Positions 44,169 through 51,716 of a DNA stretch of 64,000 nt are shown in pieces. The DNA is from Tissierella sp. MB52-C2 (lineage in GTDB: Bacteria; Bacillota; Clostridia; Tissierellales; Tissierellaceae). Within the stretch, counting starts at the first letter, position 1. Every line of letters begins with the position of its first letter. Location: assembly GCF_030931715.1 (NCBI RefSeq), contig NZ_CP133261.1:2520643-2584642 (forward strand). Reading direction: 5' to 3'. The translations under genes and the position numbers were made by a program. The notes beneath the pieces were generated by a model. It was not told where the DNA came from. It was given only the letters and a program-made list of their open reading frames with translations, and made no database searches.

Positions 44169-44274
44169 ATAGATCATATATAAAAAATATTAAGTATATT
44201 TTTTTACATATAGCCAAAGTATTTCAAACAAGTGAAAATAAGACTATTGAAACAACAAATAACACTAAGACACG

Positions 44275-44763
44275 TTATAGACTTCTTATCATTAATAAAC
44301 ATGGATTTTGTTCTCCCCAGATTTCTTTAATCTCCTCTATAGGATAAAATCCTACCTTTCTATAAAATTCTCTAGTTTTTTTATAGTTTTTATCGGGATG
44401 AGTTTCCCCAAGGGTTTTAACCATTAAAAATTTATAACCATTTTCTAAAGAATAACTTACTGCTCTTTCAATTAAATCTCTTCCTATCCCCTTGCTATGA
44501 TATTCTTTTAAAAGACCCATCACATATATTTCTGAAGTAGATTCATTATTGAATTTTAAACTTAAGAAACCTATTGGTTTATCATCGTCAAAAGCTACAT
44601 AGAACGCTGTTTCTTTTACTTTATCTACATATTCTATAATAGCTTCTTCTATCCCAAACCAGTCTGGCAATTGTCTAAGTACTAAATCAGTAATATTTGA
44701 TTTTAGCTCTTGATTCTCTATTAGTTTATATATACAACTACAAGCTCCAATAATTTTAGCCAT
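44275..44763 (-). CDS. GNAT family N-acetyltransferase
   Basis: 162 aa. VMGLLKEYHSKGIGRDLIERAVSY is the acetyl-CoA loop, near residues 80-103, and the C-terminus has the KTREFYRKVGFYPIEE motif. IYVMG and the DWFG N-terminal segment suit the small GNAT subgroup common in Clostridia. Its start (GGAGGAAAATA ATG) overlaps the last codons of the Ham1-like gene, so it is translationally coupled to that gene. Confidence 0.87.
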   Translation of the reverse strand: MAKIIGACSCIYKLIENQELKSNITDLVLRQLPDWFGIEEAIIEYVDKVKETAFYVAFDDDKPIGFLSLKFNNESTSEIYVMGLLKEYHSKGIGRDLIERAVSYSLENGYKFLMVKTLGETHPDKNYKKTREFYRKVGFYPIEEIKEIWGEQNPCLLMIRSL

Positions 44764-45394
44764 TATTTTCCTCCATAGAACTATTATTATATCCTAACAA
44801 ATATCTTTTAAAAAATGTCCTAAACCCATCTCCAATTTTATCTCCCTTTTCTTCTCTATTCATGTCTAGATAATATTTCTTGCTGTTTTTCTCTACTGAA
44901 AGAGAGTCCAGGGGAAATCCTTGATTTCTTCTTGGATGAGGCTTGTCTATAATTATAAACTCCTCTGATGATATTTCATCACCTTGGTACTCATATATAC
45001 GTTTTTCATCTAGAACAAAACAAATTGCATTTTCATATCTTGCAAATACTTGCCCACCATTTTCCCTGGCAATACCACCATAGTATTCTATCATTTCTTC
45101 ATCGGTTAACTCTTTTCCATTTACTCTCCTTACATATACTCCTGGCTGCTGTTCTGATTTAAGTCCCTTTATATATAAACCAGAGTCACAGGAGAAAACA
45201 GGCATCTTGACTTTCTTATAATATTCTAAAGCTTTTATTCTAGCATTCTCCAATGGATTATTTCCTGTTTCATCTATATAATCATTTTTAATAGCAATTG
45301 AATTTAATCCTATTACTTCTATATCTAAATCTTTCAATGTTTTTCTCATGCTTTCAAGTTTTGCTAAGTTAGTTGTTCCATATAATATTTTCAT
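44756..45394 (-). CDS. Ham1/RdgB-like non-canonical NTP pyrophosphatase
   Basis: About 212 aa from the ATG at 45394, chosen because AAGAGGTG precedes it; the frame is open 13 codons further. YGTTNLAKLESMRKTL is the N-terminal (T/S)xNxxK nucleotide-binding motif, and SCDSGLYIKGL with QPGVYVRRV is the conserved catalytic region. KPHPRRNQGFPLDS ends the core. It probably hydrolyses ITP/XTP-type nucleotides, or a related substrate, in the cytosol. The canonical RdgB is at the right edge, so this is a paralogue. Confidence 0.8.
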   Translation of the reverse strand: MKILYGTTNLAKLESMRKTLKDLDIEVIGLNSIAIKNDYIDETGNNPLENARIKALEYYKKVKMPVFSCDSGLYIKGLKSEQQPGVYVRRVNGKELTDEEMIEYYGGIARENGGQVFARYENAICFVLDEKRIYEYQGDEISSEEFIIIDKPHPRRNQGFPLDSLSVEKNSKKYYLDMNREEKGDKIGDGFRTFFKRYLLGYNNSSMEENNG

Positions 45395-45404
45395 CTTACA
45401 CCTC

Positions 45405-46007
45405 TTATACAAATTTCTCCCTAAAATACTCATAGGCTTCCCTCGAATCCTTATGATATAAAGGTAATGTTTCTTTATTTAATTCTAGATCCGTTAAATA
45501 ATGTAATATTGCTTTTTCCCTTGAGTGCTTTAAGGCTTCTCTAATATCATTTACAAGTTTTTCATATCCTTCTTCTTTCCAACTTAATTTATCTGCTAAT
45601 AATACTTCTATTTCGATTTTACTTGGTTGTCTCCTTGATGTTGTATGATATCTAATTGCATTTAATATATTTTCATCTTCTATGCCAAATACACTTTTTG
45701 CTATACGTTTTGAGATTTTCTGATGTAAAATTGAAGGCATTTGCTTTTCCTCATCAGTAATTTCAATATTATTTTCTATACAAAATTCTAATATTTCATC
45801 ATTGTCTACTACTCTCCCTAAATCATGACAATAACAAGCAATATCACTTCCTTGTTCTATAGAACCAATTTGTTTTTCAATATTATATAGCTCCCTAACT
45901 ACATCGAGAGTATGCTCATATTTATCTAATTCATCATGCATTAAAAAATATGATTCTATATCTTTTTTGAAATCTCCTGTTATTTCAAAATTTAGATACT
46001 TTTCCAT
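45405..46007 (-). CDS. YqeK-like HD-domain phosphohydrolase
   Basis: 200 aa. His in YEHTLDVV, HD in ACYCHDLGR near residue 67, and the SILHQKISKRIAKSVFGIEDENI and LLADKLSW segments match YqeK/HD proteins. It resembles the gene at 18418-19038 throughout. It lies 10 bp before the Ham1-like gene, so a likely operon of HD hydrolase, NTP pyrophosphatase and GNAT suggests nucleotide clean-up. Start after AAGGAGGCGTAAAA. Confidence 0.78.
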   Translation of the reverse strand: MEKYLNFEITGDFKKDIESYFLMHDELDKYEHTLDVVRELYNIEKQIGSIEQGSDIACYCHDLGRVVDNDEILEFCIENNIEITDEEKQMPSILHQKISKRIAKSVFGIEDENILNAIRYHTTSRRQPSKIEIEVLLADKLSWKEEGYEKLVNDIREALKHSREKAILHYLTDLELNKETLPLYHKDSREAYEYFREKFV

Positions 46008-46238
46008 TTTTACGCCTCCTTATACTATCTTCATATGAAATATTGTTGCTGTTTTATGCACTAAGATTTTATTATATATAAATCTAACATATCTCAAACA
46101 TTTAGAAAAGTAGTTTTGTGATTTTTATTTGAATATAATTAAAATTTACAATTATTTAGTATAATAACTTATTCAAGTTTCAATTTTTTCTATAGAAAAT
46201 ATAGATACTGTTAGATTAAATTCTTTGTATAAAATAAC

Positions 46239-46276
46239 TTTAGGTTCAGGGGAGCTTTAATTCCCCTAAACCTAAC
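46239..46276 (-). terminator. Terminator of the BclA-like gene
   Basis: 13-nt arms TAGGTT-AGGGGA / TCCCCT-AACCTA with one mismatch and a GC-rich core, 18 bp after the stop codon on the minus strand. A TTATTTT tract follows. Confidence 0.85.
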
Positions 46277-46293
46277 TCTTTTATTTATTGCTA

Positions 46294-46998
46294 TTATTGT
46301 AATCGAATAGCAGCTAAAGATGCACCTGCACCATTTTGTAAGACTACTGCACCTAGTAATCCTGATAATTGTAATGAGATTGTATCTCCTGCTGTTAGGT
46401 TTACTATTACTTGTGCTGAATATCCTGATACAGATACTATAGGGTTTACTACGGAAGCAGGAATAGCAGCTCCATTTAATAATATCTGTGATTGTAATAC
46501 AGCTCCAGCTGTTAGGTTTATATTATAGCTTAAATAATAACGACCTGTTGTTGGTACTGTAAATACAGTATTAGCTCCATTTACTGCGAAAGCATCTAGA
46601 CTTTGAACACTTGGTAATGGTATTAAAGTTCCAGCTAATATTACTGCTATCGTAGCTCCTGTAGCATTAGCTGCAAACATTGAATTATCTGTTACTACTG
46701 GGCCTGCTGGACCCATATCTCCTGCCGGACCTGTTGGACCTACATCTTCTGCTGGACCTGCCGTCCCTGGGCAGCAGCATTGTTCAGGATATAGTGGGTT
46801 ATGTGGACATGATGGATATGGTTTACATGGATCACCTGATGGATGTGGCCTATATCCTCCACAACACGGACATAAACATCCTTTTTCTTGGAGATATTTC
46901 ATCATAGCATTATCTAAAAATGAATATTCTTGTTTTCTAGAGAAGTTCTTTGGTACTATATATGAATCATATTGATTTGGCATTCTATTACAATCCAT
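46294..46998 (-). CDS. BclA-like exosporium/collagen-like surface protein
   Basis: 234 aa in three parts. The N-terminal 85 residues are Cys/Pro/His-rich (CLCPCCGGYRPHP, CKPYPSCPHNP, EQCCCPG). Then comes a very short collagen-like stretch of Gly-x-y triplets (GPTGPAGDMGPAGP, residues about 91-104), interrupted at AED. The C-terminal 125 residues are an Ala/Val/Leu-rich beta domain like the BclA C-terminal trimerisation domain. No signal peptide, as for exosporium proteins made in the mother cell. Short compared with typical BclA. Confidence 0.75.
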   Translation of the reverse strand: MDCNRMPNQYDSYIVPKNFSRKQEYSFLDNAMMKYLQEKGCLCPCCGGYRPHPSGDPCKPYPSCPHNPLYPEQCCCPGTAGPAEDVGPTGPAGDMGPAGPVVTDNSMFAANATGATIAVILAGTLIPLPSVQSLDAFAVNGANTVFTVPTTGRYYLSYNINLTAGAVLQSQILLNGAAIPASVVNPIVSVSGYSAQVIVNLTAGDTISLQLSGLLGAVVLQNGAGASLAAIRLQ

Positions 46999-47164
46999 TT
47001 CCTTGCTCCTTCCTTCTATTTTATTTTACGATTTATCTTTATAATCTACTGTGATTTTATAATACCTACAATTTTTTTGCTCCCATTACTAGTGTATGTA
47101 CAGGTAAAAAAAGTGTCCCATGCCTTATATACATTATTTATCTTCAATCAAAACTTAAAAAAAT

Positions 47165-47192
47165 AAAATGGACAGATTAATCTGTCCATTTT
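47165..47192 (-). terminator. Terminator of the HD hydrolase gene
   Basis: Perfect palindrome AAAATGGACAGATT / AATCTGTCCATTTT, about 27 bp after the stop codon of the HD gene on the minus strand. A-rich sequence follows on that strand. Confidence 0.8.
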
Positions 47193-47219
47193 ACCTTTTA
47201 TATTAAATAAAAATAATTA

Positions 47220-47810
47220 CTAATCTTGAATTAAACCCCTTTCAGCCGCATCTTCAATCATATTCTCTACAAAATTCCATAATTCATCTGAAGTTTTTCT
47301 AACTGGTGCTATTCTCTTATATATATCATCTTTAGCCACATTGAACTTTCTCCAAGTTCCACCATTATTATTATAATTATTTAACATTGGTTGAAGTCTA
47401 TCCATAGAAGCTGCAAATAGGGCTTCAGATGTTTCTCCTTTTTCAAACTCATCCCATAGTGCTCTAAATTCTTTAGCCTTGTCCTCTTCCAATATTCCAA
47501 ATATCCTTTCGGCAGCCTTAATCTCTCTTTCTGTTTTGTCTTCATTACCCTTTTTATCATAGCAGAAAGTATCTCCTGCATATATTTCCACTAAATCATG
47601 GGTAAGTAACATTTTTATTACCTTACATATATCTATTTTTTCATTAGAATATTCTTCCAATACCATTGCCATTATGGCTATATGCCAAGAATGTTCTGCA
47701 TCATCTTCTCTTCTATCTTCATTGATTAAACTTGTCTGCCTTAATATGCTTTTCATTTTATCTAGTTCTACTATAAATTCTATATCTTTTAGTAATCTTT
47801 TATTTATCAT
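47220..47810 (-). CDS. HD-domain hydrolase, YfbR/5'-nucleotidase-like
   Basis: 196 aa. EDDAEHSWHIAIMA near residue 37 gives the first metal His, LLTHDLVEIYAGD near residue 69 the HD pair, and SMDRLQP near residue 136 the last Asp. This matches HD hydrolases of the YfbR/dCMP-phosphohydrolase type. It probably removes phosphate from deoxynucleotides. Its start lies 10 bp inside the end of the upstream transporter gene, so the two are coupled. Confidence 0.85.
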   Translation of the reverse strand: MINKRLLKDIEFIVELDKMKSILRQTSLINEDRREDDAEHSWHIAIMAMVLEEYSNEKIDICKVIKMLLTHDLVEIYAGDTFCYDKKGNEDKTEREIKAAERIFGILEEDKAKEFRALWDEFEKGETSEALFAASMDRLQPMLNNYNNNGGTWRKFNVAKDDIYKRIAPVRKTSDELWNFVENMIEDAAERGLIQD

Positions 47811-48294
47811 ATTTATCTCCCTTATCTAAATTATTTCTTATCTTTATAATTGAATTAATTACTATAGCTATTAAAGGGCCAAGTATTACTCCTATGGGTC
47901 CCATAATTGTTGCACCTAGTATTGTTACAATAAATGTATAAAGTGGCCTAATTCCTATTTTATTTCCTACTATTTTAGGTTCCATAACCTGTCTTAAAAT
48001 TAATAAAACAATATATACAATAGCTAAATTGGTTCCCATTTCATTTTGCCCTGTTATAAAGCTAATAATAGACCAAGGTATCATCACTAGTCCTGCCCCA
48101 AGAACTGGAATTACATCTAATATTGCTATTCCTAGAGCAATCATTATTGGATAAGGAGCATCTATTATCGTTAAGCCTATTCCAGTGATTACAAAGGTTA
48201 TAACCATTAATATGAGTTGAGCCTTAATGTAAGCTTTGATACCCTTTCCAGTATCATCCATTATTTGTTTTAAAATATTTCTTTTATTATCCAT
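47800..48294 (-). CDS. Short AI-2E/YtvI-family membrane protein
   Basis: 164 aa with four to five hydrophobic segments. The text GYIKAQLILMVITFVITGIGL-like, then DVIPVLGAGLVMIPWSII and EPKIVGNKIGIRPLYTFI, match the C-terminal half of AI-2E family transporters such as YtvI (about 350 aa). A strong ribosome site (AAGGAGAAAAGTT) lies before the ATG, so the short form is probably expressed, not a frame artefact. Whether a half-length protein works alone is unclear. Confidence 0.65.
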   Translation of the reverse strand: MDNKRNILKQIMDDTGKGIKAYIKAQLILMVITFVITGIGLTIIDAPYPIMIALGIAILDVIPVLGAGLVMIPWSIISFITGQNEMGTNLAIVYIVLLILRQVMEPKIVGNKIGIRPLYTFIVTILGATIMGPIGVILGPLIAIVINSIIKIRNNLDKGDKYDK

Positions 48295-48511
48295 AACTTT
48301 TCTCCTTAAACTATACCCTATTACTCCTATTATTTGAAATTATATCATAGCTATTCTATTAGTAAAGAAAAAGCTCTAAAAAAATTTAATATTTTAGAGT
48401 AAATTTGCTTCGTTACATATAATGGAAACTAAGATAAGAATATTTTATCTATAAAATCAAGAAACTATATTACTAAGATATAAATCTTATTTTATAATGG
48501 AGGTCTTCTTT

Positions 48512-49444
48512 ATGGGCAAATTTAAAAAAACAATTTTACTAATTAGCTTAACTATATTATTATCAAATAATGTTTATTCTATTAGTAATCAAACTAAATA
48601 TAAGGACTTAATAAAAAGTTCTGATAAAATAAGTGGTGAAGTAGAGTTTATCATTAATACAATAAAAGATAGATATGATATTCCTGAAGTTTCTGGAGAA
48701 GTAACCAATATGCCTTGGAGAAATGATAAAGAGTTTTTAAAGGCTAAGGAAAAATATAATACTCCAATACTCATTGCAGGATTTTGTGCAGTTCTTAAAA
48801 ATCCTTTACCAGGAGAAGAATATAATGTTAATTTAGCAGCCAGAAAAGCTAAGGGCTTAGTAATTAAACCTTCAGATACATTCTCTCAAAATAGCAATAT
48901 AGGACCTTATACCAAGTCTAGAGGATTTAGAGAAGGTGCTTCTTATATAGGTGGAAATATTATAATGACTGAAGGTGGAGGAGTATGTAAAGTCGCCACC
49001 ACTCTTTATAATCTAGCAGCCTTATCTAATTTTGAAATTATAGAAAGGCATAATCATTCCATGCCTATTAACTATGTACCTTATGGGCAAGATGCGACTG
49101 TAGCCTATGGTGTAAAAGACCTTAGATTTAAAAATACTACTGAAGATTCCATATTGATCTGGACAGAAATGATTGGAAATAGGCTGTATATGGGGTTTTA
49201 TGGAAGCGAAAAACCTCCTAAAATAACTTGGAATCATGAGATAGATAAGATTACACTCCCATCTACTAAATATATTAAAAATGAAAAATTGGCCCCTGGA
49301 GAAACGAAAACTGTATTAAATGGAATGAATGGTGCAACTGTAAAGTCAACTATTACAATAACTTATAGTGATGGTCATTATGCTATAAAAAATATGGGAA
49401 CTAGTCATTATCAACCATTACCTCAATTAATTGAGACTAATTAG
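48512..49444 (+). CDS. VanW family protein
   Basis: 310 aa from the ATG at 48512, which has GGAGG 8 bp upstream; the ORF is open five codons further. A signal peptide or anchor (ILLISLTILLSNNVYS) begins the protein. The VanW core covers about 75-230, including NLAARKAKGLVIKPSDTFSQN, EGGGVCKVATTLYN and RHNHSMPINYVPYGQDA. A beta-strand G5-like tail ends it. Extracellular and probably cell-wall associated. VanW proteins need not confer glycopeptide resistance, and no van genes are nearby. Confidence 0.9.
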   Translation: MGKFKKTILLISLTILLSNNVYSISNQTKYKDLIKSSDKISGEVEFIINTIKDRYDIPEVSGEVTNMPWRNDKEFLKAKEKYNTPILIAGFCAVLKNPLPGEEYNVNLAARKAKGLVIKPSDTFSQNSNIGPYTKSRGFREGASYIGGNIIMTEGGGVCKVATTLYNLAALSNFEIIERHNHSMPINYVPYGQDATVAYGVKDLRFKNTTEDSILIWTEMIGNRLYMGFYGSEKPPKITWNHEIDKITLPSTKYIKNEKLAPGETKTVLNGMNGATVKSTITITYSDGHYAIKNMGTSHYQPLPQLIETN

Positions 49445-49511
49445 TTTTATATTTTTAGAATAAGTTATCATATGTAGAATAAGTGATTAAATCTTTTAAG
49501 GAGGTTTTTTA

Positions 49512-49724
49512 ATGAAAGAAGATAAAAGAAGTTTAAATTCTAAAACTGAAAATTTATCGGCAACTGGAACATACAAAAATCATAAGGATCCTAACTTTGG
49601 ATATTCTCCAACTGATGTGTATTATGATACAAAGGAAAAAAAACCTGAGTCAAAAGTTTCTATACCAACTTATGATGCAGTAGTATATGCTAAGGAATGG
49701 GTAGACGATGTGAATAAAAAATAG
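49512..49724 (+). CDS. DUF3787-like small protein
   Basis: 70 aa, with a strong ribosome site (AAGGAGGTTTTTTA). The C-terminal SKVSIPTYDAVVYAKEWVDDVNKK matches the conserved part of DUF3787 proteins of Clostridia, role unknown. The N-terminal half is polar and likely disordered. Its stop codon lies inside a strong terminator hairpin, so it ends its transcript. Confidence 0.75.
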   Translation: MKEDKRSLNSKTENLSATGTYKNHKDPNFGYSPTDVYYDTKEKKPESKVSIPTYDAVVYAKEWVDDVNKK

Positions 49725-49741
49725 CCTTAAGGCTATTTTTT
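49716..49741 (+). terminator. Terminator of the DUF3787-like gene
   Basis: AAAAATAGCC / GGCTATTTTT with TTAA loop and a T-run. The gene's TAG stop lies in the left arm. Confidence 0.85.
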
Positions 49742-49800
49742 ATGATATTTTTTATATATTAAGACATACTAATCATATAGATTTATGAAAGGATGATAGT

Positions 49801-50037
49801 ATGGAAAACCCAAGAGCAATTGCAGAAATACTTGAACAAGCAAAGAAAATAGAGGAAAACAATTTTTCTAATATGGAACATTTTACAAGCATAAATATGC
49901 TCCTTAGCAGTAACGATCTAGGCAAAACTAAGGATAAGGAATTAACAGCTAAATTTAATAAACTTAACCAGCAAATCGAAGATATTAATACACTGACTTC
50001 TGATTTGTTAAATGATTTAGCATCTAGGCATAACTAA
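49801..50037 (+). CDS. Small coiled-coil protein
   Basis: 78 aa, helical and polar, with heptad-like spacing of Leu/Ile between residues 8 and 70. I do not recognise the family. The ribosome site (GAAAGGATGATAGT) and a terminator directly after the stop support a real single-gene unit. Small proteins like this in spore-formers can be spore-related, but the sequence does not show it. Confidence 0.6.
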   Translation: MENPRAIAEILEQAKKIEENNFSNMEHFTSINMLLSSNDLGKTKDKELTAKFNKLNQQIEDINTLTSDLLNDLASRHN

Positions 50038-50061
50038 AGTGATGGATTTCCATCACTTTAG
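50034..50061. terminator. Bidirectional terminator
   Basis: Perfect palindrome CTAAAGTGATGGATTT...CACTTTAG. It ends the small coiled-coil gene on the plus strand and probably the convergent DUF1648 gene on the minus strand. Confidence 0.8.
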
Positions 50062-50087
50062 TTTATTATATATTCTACTTTTCTATC

Positions 50088-51203
50088 CTATTTCACAAAT
50101 ATTATAGTCAATATTATTATAATAATTGGCAATATCATAATAGCCATACCAAGAGGCCTTGCTGCATTAATAGTCCAGCCTACTCCTACTCTTTTTTCTA
50201 CAAATACAGATGCATCATCTGGATTATAATAAATTGTATTACCTAACTTCCACAATCTATCATCATCTATATCATACGCATTTAAATCTTCACTATTGTC
50301 TTTTATTTTTAATCTATCTCCACCTTGACCAACTACTACACTTAAAACTACTGACCCTATAATAGCAAATCCAAAAGTAATTCCCCCTAAAATATCGATT
50401 ATAACACTATACCTTATAATCCCTAGAACTAACATATTTAAAACTGTAAAAAATATTTCCATTAACACTAATAATACTATAAGGTAAATAGACCAAACTT
50501 TTCTAAATATAATATTTCTCTTTAATGAATCCTCTGGATTCCTTGGATTTATCTGTTGCTTTGCAGTCATGGAAAAATAATAAGTTATATATATAACTAT
50601 AGTCATAAGTGCTTGTGTCATAGGCATCATCAATGCTACAAACATAGACTTATCCATATATCCATCAATATTTCCTTTCCAGTCCCAGTGAGTAGGTACT
50701 CTATCTGGCAAAGATGGGTACATCTTAAGTGATAGTATTATACTTATTATTATTATTCCTATGGGAATTAAAAACCATTTTTTTGATATTGTAACTATCT
50801 TTTCTTTATCCCTACTAAATTTCATATCTACAACTACTACGCCTTTGCCTAAATGTCCCCAACCATTTTCCTCTTTTAACTTCTTTGATTTTTTATTCCA
50901 TCTTAGATATATACTAAAGAGTAATCCCATATATAGAAAAATGGAAATACCAAATATATAAATATGTTCTATATAATATACTAGAATAAAATTTAAAATC
51001 AAAGCAGGTATACCTATAATGAGATTTTCCCTTTTAAAGCCTTTTATAATCTTTTTAGCTTCCTCTGTTTCTATTTTATCTTCTGGTATTTTTACTCCAA
51101 AAAGTATATTTCTCCTAGTTATCCTTGGAGTTAGTATTTGAAGTATAAGTAGTATCAGTAAAGTAAATCCATAGAATAATGCTGTAATCATGTTTTCAGA
51201 CAT
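50088..51203 (-). CDS. DUF1648 / DUF5808 membrane protein
   Basis: 371 aa. About eight hydrophobic segments, with the DUF1648 motif MYPSLPDRVPTHWDWKGNIDGYMDKS near residues 156-181. The C-terminal part contains DDRLWKLGNTIYYNPDDASVFVEKRVGVGWTIN, which is the DUF5808 pattern. Its function is unknown, but relatives occur with SdpI-like immunity proteins. It is 11 bp after the GntR gene and thus in a GntR-controlled operon. ATG after AGAGGTGATATT. Confidence 0.8.
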   Translation of the reverse strand: MSENMITALFYGFTLLILLILQILTPRITRRNILFGVKIPEDKIETEEAKKIIKGFKRENLIIGIPALILNFILVYYIEHIYIFGISIFLYMGLLFSIYLRWNKKSKKLKEENGWGHLGKGVVVVDMKFSRDKEKIVTISKKWFLIPIGIIIISIILSLKMYPSLPDRVPTHWDWKGNIDGYMDKSMFVALMMPMTQALMTIVIYITYYFSMTAKQQINPRNPEDSLKRNIIFRKVWSIYLIVLLVLMEIFFTVLNMLVLGIIRYSVIIDILGGITFGFAIIGSVVLSVVVGQGGDRLKIKDNSEDLNAYDIDDDRLWKLGNTIYYNPDDASVFVEKRVGVGWTINAARPLGMAIMILPIIIIILTIIFVK

Positions 51204-51214
51204 AATATCACCTC

Positions 51215-51604
51215 TTATTTATGATTTTTATCTATAATTTCATCATATATATCTGAACAAATTTTTATAAATTCTTCTTTTTCTATATTTCTATTTTTGC
51301 TATCTGATATTAAATAATTTAACTCCTCCTTTAAAATTCTCAGATATTCTTCTTCTGCCTGTGGTAAGTTATCCTTTATCATGGCTCCTTTTCTTCTATC
51401 AATAATTAGATAGCCTTCATTCTTTAATATATTATATGTTTTATTTACAGTATGAAGATTTATTCCAATATCTCCACCTAATTGTCTAACAGATGGAAGC
51501 TCTTCTCCTGCTTCCAACTCTCCTTTAGCTATTCCTATTATAATCTGTCGTCTAAGCTGTTCATATATAGGGGTTTCAGACTCAAAATCTATTTTTAGCA
51601 ACAT
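51215..51604 (-). CDS. YtrA-type GntR regulator
   Basis: 129 aa. The winged helix-turn-helix PIYEQLRRQIIIGIAKGELEAGEELPSVRQLGGDIGINLHTVNKTY occupies residues about 10-55, and the short C-terminal helix pair fits the YtrA subgroup, which lacks a ligand domain. It probably represses its own operon, which includes the DUF1648 membrane protein. Promoter and operator lie 20-60 bp upstream. Confidence 0.9.
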   Translation of the reverse strand: MLLKIDFESETPIYEQLRRQIIIGIAKGELEAGEELPSVRQLGGDIGINLHTVNKTYNILKNEGYLIIDRRKGAMIKDNLPQAEEEYLRILKEELNYLISDSKNRNIEKEEFIKICSDIYDEIIDKNHK

Positions 51605-51623
51605 AAGCTTTCATCCTCTCATT

Positions 51624-51664
51624 CTGTTATATTCATTATATAACAGATATCCATCTTTTGTCAA
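51624..51664 (-). promoter_or_regulatory. Promoter and operator of the GntR-DUF1648 operon
   Basis: Minus-strand -35 TTGACA (51,659-51,664) and -10 TATAAT (51,635-51,640), 18 bp apart. An inverted repeat CTGTTATA / TATAACAG (51,624-51,631 and 51,639-51,646) overlaps the -10. A repressor bound there would block transcription. Confidence 0.8.
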
Positions 51665-51688
51665 TATATAGCCCATTATTTGCCCCAT

Positions 51689-51716
51689 AAAAAAACCTCT
51701 TGATTTAATCAAGAGG
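51689..51716 (-). terminator. Terminator of the M48 protease gene
   Basis: Arms CCTCTTGATT / AATCAAGAGG, then TTTTTTT on the minus strand. The TAA stop of the protease lies in the loop. Confidence 0.85.

Noticed and set aside
47381-47581. Second minus-strand frame inside the HD hydrolase gene
   Set aside because: It has no ribosome site and overlaps the conserved HD gene entirely.
48512-49444. Vancomycin resistance locus based on VanW
   Set aside because: VanW domains occur widely outside van clusters, and no ligase, VanX/VanY or VanRS genes are in the window.
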